Shown here piece by piece: positions 38,312-47,314 of a stretch of 64,000 nucleotides of DNA. The notes beneath the pieces were generated by a model that had not been told where the DNA came from, searched no databases, and was given only the letters and a program-made list of their open reading frames with translations. This stretch comes from UBA2136 sp047635695 (GTDB lineage Bacteria > Pseudomonadota > Alphaproteobacteria > UBA2136): NCBI GenBank assembly GCA_047635695.1, contig JBLILN010000003.1, positions 1 through 64,000 of the forward strand. Reading direction: 5' to 3'. The translations under genes and the position numbers were made by a program. Positions within the stretch are counted from its first letter, which is position 1, and the number at the start of each line of letters is the position of its first letter.

Positions 38312-38974
38312 TTACTTAGCGCAATACTGAGGTTCACCTGCACCCAACATTGTGGAGACCGAAACCTTGCCGTCATCATCAATATCAAAATTAATAGGTC
38401 TAAAGCATGAATAAGCTGGCTCGCCAACACCATCAACAAGAGACCTTAAACCAATACCCATTTCAGCATTCTTATCTATATCTTTTTCCGTTTTTGTTGG
38501 GGCAGGCTTAGCAGACTTGTCAGGCGCTACATACCCCGCACACCAAGCGTCTAACGTCACTTTATCACTTGGCACAAAACCATTACCTAAATTACTTACA
38601 CCGTTCGTATCACGCCCTACTGCTGCGATCACACCTTGATAATACCAGGAGAAAATACCTGGTAAGGCTGTTAAAGCAACACCTGCAAAGAAAAAGAACA
38701 AACCGTAACCTGATTTTTTCATTAAATAGCTATAGCCGCCCGTAATTGAAATGATAAGGCCAATCACCGTACCTAAGCTACCTCTAATAACATCTCTAAT
38801 TGTACAGTATAGATCGGCTGCAAAAAAATCAACATCGCTTGACTTAAGAGCCAATGAATCTGCCGCAATGGCCTCAGGAGATGCTTGGTTAGTAACAGGT
38901 GTGATATCAGCAAAAGCAACGGCTGGCAGCAAAACAATCGCTAAACATAAAATGTTAATGAAAAGTATACGCAT
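38312..38974 (-). CDS. Second TraA/VirB2-like protein with a C-terminal extension
   Basis: The protein has 220 residues with a signal peptide (about 1-22, ending VAFA). Residues 60-110 are two hydrophobic helices with GSLGTVIGLIISITGGYSYL and the segment AGVALTALPGIFSWY. The same pattern occurs in the smaller pilin at 46774 (GSMGTLIGLGIALFGLYMWL, GGVALTAFPGIFEWM), so the two are paralogues. A ~100-residue periplasmic extension follows with four Cys residues in total (YCTIRD, AWCAGY, YSCFRP, QYCAK). It is downstream of the TraH-like gene. It may be a tip, base or regulatory pilin rather than a major subunit. Confidence 0.65.
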   Translation of the reverse strand: MRILFINILCLAIVLLPAVAFADITPVTNQASPEAIAADSLALKSSDVDFFAADLYCTIRDVIRGSLGTVIGLIISITGGYSYLMKKSGYGLFFFFAGVALTALPGIFSWYYQGVIAAVGRDTNGVSNLGNGFVPSDKVTLDAWCAGYVAPDKSAKPAPTKTEKDIDKNAEMGIGLRSLVDGVGEPAYSCFRPINFDIDDDGKVSVSTMLGAGEPQYCAK

Positions 38975-38995
38975 TATAAATTTTACTCTCTATTT

Positions 38996-40687
38996 TTACT
39001 GAAACTTGGCGATCATCGCCGCATAATCTCTTTGTTGTTTACGTCGCTCTTCCATTTCAACTATACGTGATTTAAACGAATCAATAATAGTGTCTAGTGC
39101 AAGCCTTACATGTGGCGGCGGTGAGTTTGGATCTGTTGATACATTAAACGCCAAGTCCATTTTCGCAAGCTGTAGGCGGTGTACAATGAAGTTAAGTATA
39201 TTTCTGGTTGCGACATAAGCTACTTGCGTTCTATAGCCCAATAAAGCCGCATCTTTTGACCTAAGGTTTGTTAGCAACCCTATATAATCTGTTAGGGCTA
39301 AACGTAATTCATCACGTACAGCACACTTTGTCGCCATTTCAACAATATTCGACGCAGCTGCAACATTAAATTCAGATATAGTAGAATCTGATGGTAGCGA
39401 ATGAGCAACTCCCAAATCTGGTTTGAATGAATCGCCGTAAATAACGCCCCCTGCTAAAGGCTCTGGCATATCGCTGATAAGGGCGTCCATAGAAGCCGAA
39501 CCATCATCAAGTATTTTATTAAAATTTTCCCATGTAGGGGCTCCAAATTCAGTATCCACAGTACAATTTAAAAAGTTACCTAAAGCAAGATCAAAATATT
39601 TTGGTTTATTTAAGGCTTCAGGGCCTGCGTCAGAGCCATCATCAGTAGAAACTTGAGAAGGAGTTGCTATATTTTTAGCATGAAGTAGGGCGTATTTATT
39701 TTCGCCTACCCTAGCAATCTCAGTGGCGCTCACAGCACTAACCTTAGCAACAAGTTCATATGCGTAAACCATTGCGTAATTAATAAAACCTTCTGAAAAA
39801 CCAAAAGATGCATCAAACACCTGCATCGGAGAAATAGCTTCTGCTGAAATAATAGTTCTATCAGTCCCATTCTCGGGGCCTGTTAATTTATCAGGCGTAT
39901 CACCATCTTGCGCGCCACATTGGTCAAAATCAAATTTATTTGTACCTGTACACCACAACAAGTTAGGTATGAAAGCAAAGATATCGCAACTTTTACCTAA
40001 AGTTGTATCCATACAAGCGCGGGTATTTTCTAATGCTGAGAAAAGCGTACCGTTCCATTTACGGCTTTCAAGCACCTGTTGTCCAGCATCGAACAAATTG
40101 GTGTTAACAACTTCTGACCCTTGATTTGCATATTTTGGAGATGACAAGCAGGCTTTAAAGGCCATCGCCATAACCTTTTTGTCTGTAGAAGCCTGATCCT
40201 TAGCGTAGCTATTGATGCAGTGTTGAACAGACGCCCACTGTGCTGGGGCTAAATCATCTTTATATTCCATGGCTGCACAGCGGTCCTGTAATTCACGTAC
40301 ACGTGAACCCGCAAAGTTTTCAAGGCCGTTAAAAATCTCAGCAACGGCTGGAGAATTAAAGAGTGTTGTAACCATAAAATTTGAAACCGAGGTGTCAAAA
40401 TATTCATTTAAATTTGAAGTATCAACTTCTAGAACAGCTTTACGTGCTTCGTGCGTATCCAGTGCACCACAACCAAGCATCGCTAAATTTCTATTAGGGT
40501 CAAGGTCGACAGCCTGAACACCAAGATCAACCGTTTTATTTGATGTAATAGGTTTTGTTATGGTTGGTACATACCCCATAGAACCTGAATTTTTTAAATT
40601 TAAGGTTGGCGTGTTTTGGCCATAAGAAGGCAGCGACATAGCCGATAATATAGCTAACGAAACCGCAAAAGAAACAATTTTAAACAT
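38996..40687 (-). CDS. traH: TraH-like periplasmic T4SS protein
   Basis: The 563-residue exported protein has a signal peptide at about 1-23 (ending SYG). A GCGALDTHEARK segment near residue 75 resembles the conserved GCGGID motif near the N-terminus of TraH. The central part has many Cys residues (CAAMEY, HCINSY, ACLSS, ACMDTTLGKSC, WCTG). The C-terminal ~60 residues are a long helix (RRKQQRDYAAMIAKFQ), as in TraH. TraH is needed for F-pilus assembly in the periplasm. The gene is upstream of the second TraA-like pilin by 21 bases. The TraH call rests on the Cys-rich pattern, the helix and context; overall similarity seems low. Confidence 0.5.
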   Translation of the reverse strand: MFKIVSFAVSLAILSAMSLPSYGQNTPTLNLKNSGSMGYVPTITKPITSNKTVDLGVQAVDLDPNRNLAMLGCGALDTHEARKAVLEVDTSNLNEYFDTSVSNFMVTTLFNSPAVAEIFNGLENFAGSRVRELQDRCAAMEYKDDLAPAQWASVQHCINSYAKDQASTDKKVMAMAFKACLSSPKYANQGSEVVNTNLFDAGQQVLESRKWNGTLFSALENTRACMDTTLGKSCDIFAFIPNLLWCTGTNKFDFDQCGAQDGDTPDKLTGPENGTDRTIISAEAISPMQVFDASFGFSEGFINYAMVYAYELVAKVSAVSATEIARVGENKYALLHAKNIATPSQVSTDDGSDAGPEALNKPKYFDLALGNFLNCTVDTEFGAPTWENFNKILDDGSASMDALISDMPEPLAGGVIYGDSFKPDLGVAHSLPSDSTISEFNVAAASNIVEMATKCAVRDELRLALTDYIGLLTNLRSKDAALLGYRTQVAYVATRNILNFIVHRLQLAKMDLAFNVSTDPNSPPPHVRLALDTIIDSFKSRIVEMEERRKQQRDYAAMIAKFQ

Positions 40688-40834
40688 TTAAACACCTATT
40701 CATTAAACACACCTAGTCCTTTAATTATAAGAATTACTGCGACTCTATTCAAGAGCTAAAGATCCTTTTTCGCATAAAACAACAAATAAAACTACCTTTT
40801 TACCAATATAACAACAGCTTGGATTACAACAATA

Positions 40835-42979
40835 TTAACTTGTTGTCATTTTTGAGCTTGCACGTATACCTTCAGATCTTGGTACTTGGCTCACAACTTC
40901 GACACGTAAGATGTTTGAATATTTATCTACATCTTCCATCAACTGCTTAATTTCTAAGGCATGTTTACGGCTCAATTTAAGTTTTCTTAAATCTTTAGCT
41001 GCATGCGCAAGCGCACTAGAAGCCCCTATAATGCGTTCACTTACAGCATAAAAAGCCTTTAGTTCCTTTAAAACATCTTCCACAACTTTAGGGCTACCAA
41101 AGCGCATTAATTCTGCCGCTTCAATTTCCTTCTTCAACGCGTCTATTTCACTATGCGCATTATTTAAATCATCCTTTTGTGTACTGATCACCGTTTCACG
41201 GCGCTGTGACCAAATATCAGCATCTTGTATATCACGCTCGTAGCCTTCAATACGTTTTTGCAGAGAGTGTACAGCACGTGAGCTCACAACAGTGCTATCA
41301 CCTGAGCCAGCGGCTATGATAGGCATAGCCTCTTGCATTGGTGCATGCTTGGACATAAAGTCATCCAAACGCCCTTCAACTGCCGCCAAGTGCAGGTCAT
41401 TAAACTTGCCCCCCTTAGACCATGACAAACCAAATTTACGAATAAAACCAGCAATCTTCGCTTGTATATCCTCAGAAAGGTCTGAACAAGTACTCGCATT
41501 GGTAACCTGTATTAGGCCGTCTTCAAACAAAGCACGTAGTTGTGGCCCTGCCTTATCTTTTACTTTTGCATAGACTAAAACATTGGTACGGCTTGTACCA
41601 ACGCAGTCTGCAATGCGTTGCTGCGACAACCCTAGATCAGCAAGTACTGATATAGCATAATACAGGTCAATTTTTGTAGGTTTTTGTGTGCGCATATTAA
41701 CCATAACACGCATTAATTTAAAGTCCATTTCAGCAGGAATGCGATGCACAACGCACATATAATCTGTACGTCCCTCTTCCTTGGCTAATTCAATACGACG
41801 TACGCCGTCAATGACCACACCTTCTTCTGAAATAAGTGCCGGGCACTGACCATCATCAAATTCATGAGAGGTCGCAAAGATATCAAAACGTTCTTTTGAT
41901 TCAGGTGAATGAAAATCATAATTTTCAATAAACTTCAAACTACCGATTGAACGTAATTCCACACCCTGCAAAGGGTATTTTGTCACTTCTTCTGAAGTGA
42001 ATACGTCTTGATAAACGGGTGATTTTTGTTTGGTCTTCTCTACAGATTGTGCTGTGATCTTCTCTTTAACTTCAGTTGCAATTGTTTCTTTTAAATTGTC
42101 ATATTCAACTTGAATGCCCGGGTATTTGCCTGCAAAAATTTCAAGCAAATGAGGCGCTTGATCCTTTGTAACATTTTTTAGAGCGCCCAGAACAAGGCGA
42201 TTTATACGCTTTTCGTTAAATTTTAAGCGCGCAAAATCTCTGCTCACACTCGCAGCATCACCGTCAATCATACGCTGCACATAAAATGCATCCATCAGTT
42301 CATTCATCACCTGGCTCGCACGTGAGTCGGTTACACCAAAATGGTAGGCTATTTCTTGGAAATTATAAACACCGCCCACTTTCACATAAAGAAGGGCTGC
42401 CTTTTTCTTTTCGTCTGTTTCTTTGGCGACAAGTTCATTAAGTACCTTTTCAAAAAAACTATCGCGCATAATTTTTAAAGCAATTTCTTTTTTATTGTCG
42501 TCTCTTGCGGCAGACGCCTCACCCGCAAGCATTTCTTGCATCGGGCTTTCATGGTCTAGGTGCTGTACTAAAAGTGGCGGGTCACTACGGAAACGTGCTT
42601 TTTCATCATCACCAAGCTTCTCTGTAAAGGCCTGCCTTGCTTTGTATTCAGGGTTACCATTACGCATTTCCATGGCACAGCTTTCCATACGGCTACCATA
42701 GAAGGTGGTAAACATAACAGAAACAATGTCTCCATTTGCCTTTTGATAAACAGGTGAAAAATCTCTTAAGCAAGTGAGCAGTATTTCATAGCCTTCTTGA
42801 AAAAGCTCTTCTTGATCAAGGTGGTAGTGCCTTGCAATTTTAAAGACTGCTTGCCTTCTAGAATCTAAAAAAGGGACAGCGTCTGTGGATGCTTCCACAA
42901 AACCTTTATCTTCTAATTTTAACTTCTCTAACTTTGCCTTAGTCGGCATTTTAGTCAGTTTTTCTTTCTTTAAAGCCAA
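40835..42979 (-). CDS. Sigma-70-like/ParB-like fusion protein
   Basis: I choose TTG 42979 because AGGGTGG precedes it by four bases; ATG 43006 (no such site) and ATG 42949 are alternatives. The product is about 714 residues. At about 38-110 there is a sigma region-2-like segment (LDQEELFQEGYEILLTCLRDF, then MFTTFYGSRMES). At about 195-225 comes a region-4-like HTH (VYNFQEIAYHFGVTDSRASQ). At about 345-475 a ParB/Spo0J-like region follows with ISEEGVVIDGVRRIELAKEEG and an HTH (LGLSQQRIADCVGTSRTNV). The last ~150 residues are coiled coil. It could redirect polymerase and bind DNA by a ParB-like module. It lies alone between tra units. Confidence 0.6.
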   Translation of the reverse strand: MALKKEKLTKMPTKAKLEKLKLEDKGFVEASTDAVPFLDSRRQAVFKIARHYHLDQEELFQEGYEILLTCLRDFSPVYQKANGDIVSVMFTTFYGSRMESCAMEMRNGNPEYKARQAFTEKLGDDEKARFRSDPPLLVQHLDHESPMQEMLAGEASAARDDNKKEIALKIMRDSFFEKVLNELVAKETDEKKKAALLYVKVGGVYNFQEIAYHFGVTDSRASQVMNELMDAFYVQRMIDGDAASVSRDFARLKFNEKRINRLVLGALKNVTKDQAPHLLEIFAGKYPGIQVEYDNLKETIATEVKEKITAQSVEKTKQKSPVYQDVFTSEEVTKYPLQGVELRSIGSLKFIENYDFHSPESKERFDIFATSHEFDDGQCPALISEEGVVIDGVRRIELAKEEGRTDYMCVVHRIPAEMDFKLMRVMVNMRTQKPTKIDLYYAISVLADLGLSQQRIADCVGTSRTNVLVYAKVKDKAGPQLRALFEDGLIQVTNASTCSDLSEDIQAKIAGFIRKFGLSWSKGGKFNDLHLAAVEGRLDDFMSKHAPMQEAMPIIAAGSGDSTVVSSRAVHSLQKRIEGYERDIQDADIWSQRRETVISTQKDDLNNAHSEIDALKKEIEAAELMRFGSPKVVEDVLKELKAFYAVSERIIGASSALAHAAKDLRKLKLSRKHALEIKQLMEDVDKYSNILRVEVVSQVPRSEGIRASSKMTTS

Positions 42980-43117
42980 GAAACCACCCTTTTTAATATC
43001 ACACATTAATCAATTTTATAGCCATTACTATTGTAAACACTTAAAAAACATAAGCTAGAAAAAAGAGACTATCTATAATTTAATGAAAAAACACTGTCAG
43101 AAATTTGCAACTTTTTT

Positions 43118-44848
43118 TTAAGACGTTTTAAAACTTTTCTTAAAAATAGACACGTATGAACTTTCAACGCCGTGCCATGAAAGGCGAACGGCCTCTGAAG
43201 CCCTTGTCACTGCCATGTAGAAAAGACGACAGTCATGAGAATCATCAACAGGTAAAACAGAATAACCTGAATAAGGGTAAGTTGCTTTTGTTGCAAAAGG
43301 AATATACACAACGTCAAACTCTAAATTACGCATATCACGCACAGGGCCAACAATTACTTGGTCATGTACATTAGGCTCACGCCCTTCACGTATTTGCGGT
43401 AATACCTCCCTCAAGGATCCTTTTAAATTCACCAAGGTATCCACAGCGACAAGCGCATTAAGCCTGTCTTCCTTGTTCATATTTTCAACCATGTCAAAAG
43501 AAGCGGCTTTAAAAATATCTTGCGGTGAAGCTGCTCCTGAACGAATTAAAGTATAATAGCCAACTAATTGACGCTGAATAGCTGTATATTCAGCAAGAGC
43601 ACCTTGTGGCAAAGATATATCCTTTGGTAGTTTAGCGCCTGTCGGTAGCCAATCTAAAGCATGCAAACCACCCTTAAAGAGAGAGTCTATTAATGATTGA
43701 TTAAGTCCATAACCTATAAGTACATTGCGTAAGTGCGTGTCTGTGGCTTGGTTTAAAAGAAGGCAAAGCAGGTCTAACACCATAATAGCGCCAGGAATTT
43801 CCCATATTTTATGTGCAAAGCTTGAATGTTCAATACCATGTTTTTCAAAGGCACGTTGAACACGTAACGCGTCCCAGTCAGTCCTTGTAATAACACCCAC
43901 ACGCTTAGATCTATCCATACCTTTAACCTGCTGCGTTATGACCATTAATTCTTCCTCGGCAGACCCGTAGGCGTCACAGGTGACTTTTATTTCTTTAGAT
44001 TCGTTGTAAGATATATCCTTCGGTAAACGACCTTTAAGCCTACCAACAATATCTTCAGCCGCTAAACCGAGTTTGCTAGAAATGCGATAGGAATGTGCTA
44101 GATTGAAAGCCTTAACAGAACCTACGTCTTGTAAATCGATAAATGCTTGACCACCTATAGAGCCGTCACGCTTAAAGGCACATAAATCATCATCGCCAAA
44201 AACACTTGCAATCGTACCCGCATTTATATGATCCACAAGCCACAAAAATTGAATACGCGTAATATCTTGGATATTATCCACAAACATATACTTCATCGGC
44301 ACTTTATTATAATGCGACTGACGGATACCTATAATATGCTTACGTAAAACGTCGTATCTGTCTAGCTCACAAAAACGTCTATAAGCATTCAGCAGGTCAT
44401 GGTGAGGCGCATTTTCTTGTGGTTTACGTGCCAAGCTTTTAAAATTACGTATAATGTGTTCAGCTTCAACAGCACTGCCTTTAAAAGAGACCTCACGCAT
44501 AGCTTGTCGTAAATAACGACGCGCTTGCTTATCAGAAGAAAAGACAAACTCCTTGCCTTCATCAGCCTCGATTTGGTGTTGTGCAAAAATACGGAACGTA
44601 CCAATATTAAGCCTATCTACTACATCGCCAAGGCGTTTACGCAACTGACCTGTTAAAATTTGCCATGAATAATACGTAAAGGCGACAATATAAATATCTT
44701 CTGGTGTCACACCTTTCTCAACAAGCCTTATAACCCGCTCAATAAGAACTTCTGTCTTACCAGTTCCAGGCGCACCAATAACCGAGCAGGAACCTTCATG
44801 CTCTATAATTTGTTTTTGTGCTGTTGATAATGTAACCATAAGCGACAT
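43118..44848 (-). CDS. UvrD/Rep-like SF1 helicase homologue with altered motif II
   Basis: The start is uncertain (TTG 44875, ATG 44848 or ATG 44839; none has a strong ribosome-binding site). The product of about 576 residues keeps the SF1A order. Walker A is GAPGTGKT at about 25-32, motif Ia lies in IVAFTYYSW, motif IV resembles LAHSYRISSKL, motif V is MRNLEFDVVYIP, and motif VI is RLFYMAVTRASEAVRL near the end. Motif II reads VDNIQD where active members have VDExQD, so the catalytic Glu is Asn. Motif III GDDDLCAF has Leu where Gln is usual. It may bind DNA or nucleotide without unwinding. It sits between the traK terminator and the sigma-ParB gene. Confidence 0.75.
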   Translation of the reverse strand: MSLMVTLSTAQKQIIEHEGSCSVIGAPGTGKTEVLIERVIRLVEKGVTPEDIYIVAFTYYSWQILTGQLRKRLGDVVDRLNIGTFRIFAQHQIEADEGKEFVFSSDKQARRYLRQAMREVSFKGSAVEAEHIIRNFKSLARKPQENAPHHDLLNAYRRFCELDRYDVLRKHIIGIRQSHYNKVPMKYMFVDNIQDITRIQFLWLVDHINAGTIASVFGDDDLCAFKRDGSIGGQAFIDLQDVGSVKAFNLAHSYRISSKLGLAAEDIVGRLKGRLPKDISYNESKEIKVTCDAYGSAEEELMVITQQVKGMDRSKRVGVITRTDWDALRVQRAFEKHGIEHSSFAHKIWEIPGAIMVLDLLCLLLNQATDTHLRNVLIGYGLNQSLIDSLFKGGLHALDWLPTGAKLPKDISLPQGALAEYTAIQRQLVGYYTLIRSGAASPQDIFKAASFDMVENMNKEDRLNALVAVDTLVNLKGSLREVLPQIREGREPNVHDQVIVGPVRDMRNLEFDVVYIPFATKATYPYSGYSVLPVDDSHDCRLFYMAVTRASEAVRLSWHGVESSYVSIFKKSFKTS

Positions 44849-44924
44849 TTTAAGTGAAAAACGATTTGTTACCAAGCATTAGTAATTTATTGAGGGGGTA
44901 TGCGTATATTTCTTGCAACAAATA

Positions 44925-44965
44925 TAAAAAAGTCAGGGTTCTGTTTATGAGAAACCCTGACTTTT
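44925..44965 (-). terminator. Rho-independent terminator after traK
   Basis: On the minus strand AAAAGTCAGGGTT (44965-44953) pairs with AACCCTGACTTTT (44940-44928) across a 12-base loop and runs into more T. It lies 17 bases past the traK stop and separates the traA-L-E-K unit from the helicase-like gene. Confidence 0.85.
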
Positions 44966-44982
44966 ATATGTTTTTTTAATGA

Positions 44983-45699
44983 CTAGCGTTCAAATATTAG
45001 GAATAGAACACCTTGGTCACCTTGTGTACCCTTGCTGGCAAGGCGCATATTTTCCATAGCGGCGCGGCGCAACACACCCCACTCACCTGTTTTAGGAATA
45101 GAGATGGCCGGAATGTTAACTTCATTCGCTTGCGGATATTCATTTTGTACGTGAACCACAAGGCCTGTATATTTAGGTGACTGCCATACTTCTGAAAGTT
45201 CAAATGTAAGACCTGCGCCTGTAAACCAATTTGGCACGACATACGTTTCACGTATGACACCAGGGACATCTCTGTCTTCCGCCATCGCACGCACAATGTC
45301 ATTGATACCAAAGCCTTTAGCAATTTGTTTTCTTGTGGCATCTAGCTTTTGCCCATCAACAATTTCTAAGAATGCACGGTAAGGTACGTCTGTCGTGGCA
45401 ACCACAATATACGTCGCACCTGAAGCGCCTGTTAAGAACATTCTTGTTGCCATTTTAGGCAGTAATGAACGCATTCTAAAAGCCTTGTTACCGTAACCAT
45501 CAACAACAAGCACATCTAGGTAATCACTATTTTCGACAGTGATGTTGACAATTTCCTCTGGAAATTCAACATGTGAAATGTCGTCTTCATTAAGACCAAT
45601 CGTCATCGTGTGAGTTGGCCCACGCCATACCATCGTATCGGCAACAGCTAAACCTGTCACCAATGAAAATAATACGGCGAATACTAAAGCTTTTTTCAT
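44983..45699 (-). CDS. traK: TraK-like outer-membrane-complex (secretin-like) protein
   Basis: The 238-residue exported protein has a signal peptide at about 1-20 (ending AVAD). The mature chain is beta-rich, with the TraK-like opening TMTIGLNEDDISHVEFPEEIVNITVEN and a FLTGASGATYIVVATTDVPYRAFLEI strand pair (about 90-115). TraK is the VirB9-like piece that joins TraV and TraB in the outer-membrane core. It starts two bases after traE, with AAGGG in the overlap region, and ends before a strong terminator. Confidence 0.8.
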   Translation of the reverse strand: MKKALVFAVLFSLVTGLAVADTMVWRGPTHTMTIGLNEDDISHVEFPEEIVNITVENSDYLDVLVVDGYGNKAFRMRSLLPKMATRMFLTGASGATYIVVATTDVPYRAFLEIVDGQKLDATRKQIAKGFGINDIVRAMAEDRDVPGVIRETYVVPNWFTGAGLTFELSEVWQSPKYTGLVVHVQNEYPQANEVNIPAISIPKTGEWGVLRRAAMENMRLASKGTQGDQGVLFLIFER

Positions 45700-45700
45700 T

Positions 45701-46354
45701 TTATGAACCCTTCTTTATGGCTTGACCCATATAATCAATTTCTTTTGCACTATATGATTCTAATTCAAAGCCAAACGGGTTAGATTTTGAAATATAACGT
45801 TGGCGGAATTCCATTGTATAGCGTACAGGTACTGCTTCAACAACTGTCCCCGCAATAATGTATTGTCTTGTACCTTCAATGGTCACTGTTTGTACTTTAC
45901 CACGGCCAGAAGGGCCTGTATCACCTTCAATTTTAAAGGCTGTTTGATCCGGCACAAAAAGGGCCGAACGTTCATCTTGGTAAGCCTTTTGTACAAGGTC
46001 TTTAAAGTGGCTTTGCGCAAGCGCAAGCATATCATCATCAAAGAAACGCTCAATCTCGCGATATTGCTTTTCAAGGTTTTCATAAGTGTAGGTGTTTAAG
46101 CTGTTTACAATAAGGTACGAAAGTTCCTTCAGCATAATTTCAGAATTTGCAGGCGTATAAAAACCAGCAACACTACCAGGTACAACATACACTTGTGCCT
46201 GAGCACGCAACTTGTCGTACTGAGCATTCAAATTTGTATTTTGTGATGAAAGGTTAAGCGACCATAATATAACTAAAATAAGCAATATAAGTAACATACC
46301 CGCAACGCGTTGCCACTTATCAATAACGCCACCAGCTCTTGCAATAAAATCCAT
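45701..46354 (-). CDS. traE: TraE/VirB5-8-like T4SS inner-membrane protein
   Basis: The 217-residue bitopic protein has a short cytoplasmic start and a membrane helix at about 18-36 (AGMLLILLILVILWSLNLS). A periplasmic NTF2-like domain follows, with VVPGSVAGFYTPANSEIMLKELSYLIVNSLNTYT and the C-terminal RYTMEFRQRYISKSNPFGFELESY. This is the TraE (VirB8-like) pattern. It sits between traL and traK as in F plasmids. Confidence 0.85.
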   Translation of the reverse strand: MDFIARAGGVIDKWQRVAGMLLILLILVILWSLNLSSQNTNLNAQYDKLRAQAQVYVVPGSVAGFYTPANSEIMLKELSYLIVNSLNTYTYENLEKQYREIERFFDDDMLALAQSHFKDLVQKAYQDERSALFVPDQTAFKIEGDTGPSGRGKVQTVTIEGTRQYIIAGTVVEAVPVRYTMEFRQRYISKSNPFGFELESYSAKEIDYMGQAIKKGS

Positions 46355-46390
46355 TTTTATTTCTTTTTATCTTTATTAAAAGTTAATTTT

Positions 46391-46654
46391 TTATATTTCA
46401 AACCAAGGGGCTTGTTTAGGGTTTTTAAAGAAATGCCCTATAACTGAAATACGGTACCACAGCCTAAAAAAGGCGCCCTCTGGTTTATTAGCCGTTACTT
46501 TGTTAACAACATAAACCCCTGCAAGTCCAGCGGCCCAAGCTATTATAACACTTTGCACCATAAACATAGCACCATAGTGTAAAAACAAAAATGTAATGAC
46601 AATTTCTGCCATTCTATTTGGTCGGTCAATATTTCTTGGTACAGATCTCATCAT
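46391..46654 (-). CDS. traL: TraL-like small membrane protein
   Basis: The 87-residue protein opens with VPRNIDRPNRM and then has two hydrophobic segments with a short loop (about 20-50), ending in FFKNPKQAPWFEI. This matches the TraL (VirB3-like) family in length and layout. It lies between the pilin gene and traE, as in F. A terminator-like hairpin lies between it and the pilin gene, so its expression may be lower than that of the pilin. Confidence 0.8.
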   Translation of the reverse strand: MMRSVPRNIDRPNRMAEIVITFLFLHYGAMFMVQSVIIAWAAGLAGVYVVNKVTANKPEGAFFRLWYRISVIGHFFKNPKQAPWFEI

Positions 46655-46704
46655 AATACTTTTAACATTAGCATAAAAAAGTTTAAGCGCCTACCGTTTA
46701 GCCA

Positions 46705-46732
46705 TAAAAAAAAGCCCCGCATAAAGCGAGGC
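46705..46732 (-). terminator. Terminator/attenuator between pilin and traL
   Basis: On the minus strand GCCTCGC (46732-46726) pairs with GCGGGGC (46720-46714), with one T-G pair, across five bases. It is followed by nine T residues. It lies about 40 bases after the pilin stop and could set a high pilin to TraL-E-K ratio. Confidence 0.8.
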
Positions 46733-46773
46733 CTTTAAGTTTTGTGGTATTTTTACAAAACGTCGTACAGCTA

Positions 46774-47124
46774 CTAAATTTTAGTATTTGTGCTTGATGC
46801 TGTAGCGTTACCAGTTGCACCGTCTGCAAAACCATCACGCATCCACTCAAAGATACCTGGGAATGCTGTTAGCGCTACGCCACCAATCATAACCATAATA
46901 CCCCAGCTTGCTTGCTGAATAAGCCACATGTATAGGCCAAATAGCGCAATACCAAGACCAATTAATGTACCCATACTACCTGTAACTAAACCAAGTACAG
47001 TATCAAGAAGCTGATCACCAGCAGCTGTAGATGAGCCTGCCGATTGTGCCATTGCAGCTTCAGGAAGCATTGTTAAAATCATTGCAGCGAAGGCTACAAA
47101 CATCATTTTAGAAATTTTATTCAT
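46774..47124 (-). CDS. traA: TraA/VirB2-like pilin
   Basis: I set the start at ATG 47124 (MNKISKMM), nine bases after GGAG; an in-frame ATG at 47139 is less well placed. The 116-residue preprotein has a signal peptide (about 1-27, ending AMAQ) and two hydrophobic helices separated by a short polar turn. The two halves are VTGSMGTLIGLGIALFGLYMW and GIMVMIGGVALTAFPGIFEWM. The small mature size, helix-turn-helix shape and position first in traA-L-E-K support a T4SS pilin. A ~90-base leader with hairpins precedes it. Confidence 0.78.
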   Translation of the reverse strand: MNKISKMMFVAFAAMILTMLPEAAMAQSAGSSTAAGDQLLDTVLGLVTGSMGTLIGLGIALFGLYMWLIQQASWGIMVMIGGVALTAFPGIFEWMRDGFADGATGNATASSTNTKI

Positions 47125-47162
47125 TTTGATATTCTCCATATCTATTCATAAAGAGCCGTTGG

Positions 47163-47213
47163 GCTTACGCCAGGGACACTCTTGCCACCCCATGCCTTTG
47201 TAATTAAGGACTT
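47163..47213 (-). ncRNA. Structured 5' leader of the TraA-like pilin gene (possible riboregulator)
   Basis: The predicted transcript starts near 47213 and runs about 90 bases to the pilin ATG. It holds GGC-GUAA-GCC (47171-47162), a GNRA tetraloop hairpin, and a second G-rich/C-rich pairing nearby (GGGG with CCC). I tested it by eye for the c-di-GMP-I (GEMM) consensus and it does not fit. It is a candidate thermosensor, sRNA target or riboswitch, unproven. Confidence 0.25.
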
Positions 47214-47219
47214 AAAAGA

Positions 47220-47248
47220 ATTATGGTACCTATTGAATTATATTACAA
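47220..47248 (-). promoter_or_regulatory. Predicted promoter of the traA-L-E-K unit
   Basis: Read on the minus strand: TTGTAA (47248-47243), a 17-base spacer, and CATAAT (47225-47220). The expected start is near 47213, 89 bases before the pilin ATG. Confidence 0.5.
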
Positions 47249-47314
47249 CCCTTTAGTTACTTTTTTCTTCTTCTTTGTTTTAAAAGTATATATATACCCT
47301 CAAAAACCACTTAT

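Noticed and set aside
47140..47213. c-di-GMP-I (GEMM) riboswitch before the pilin
   Set aside because: Only the GNRA hairpin and scattered G/C pairing fit; the conserved GCAAAGC-like core is absent.
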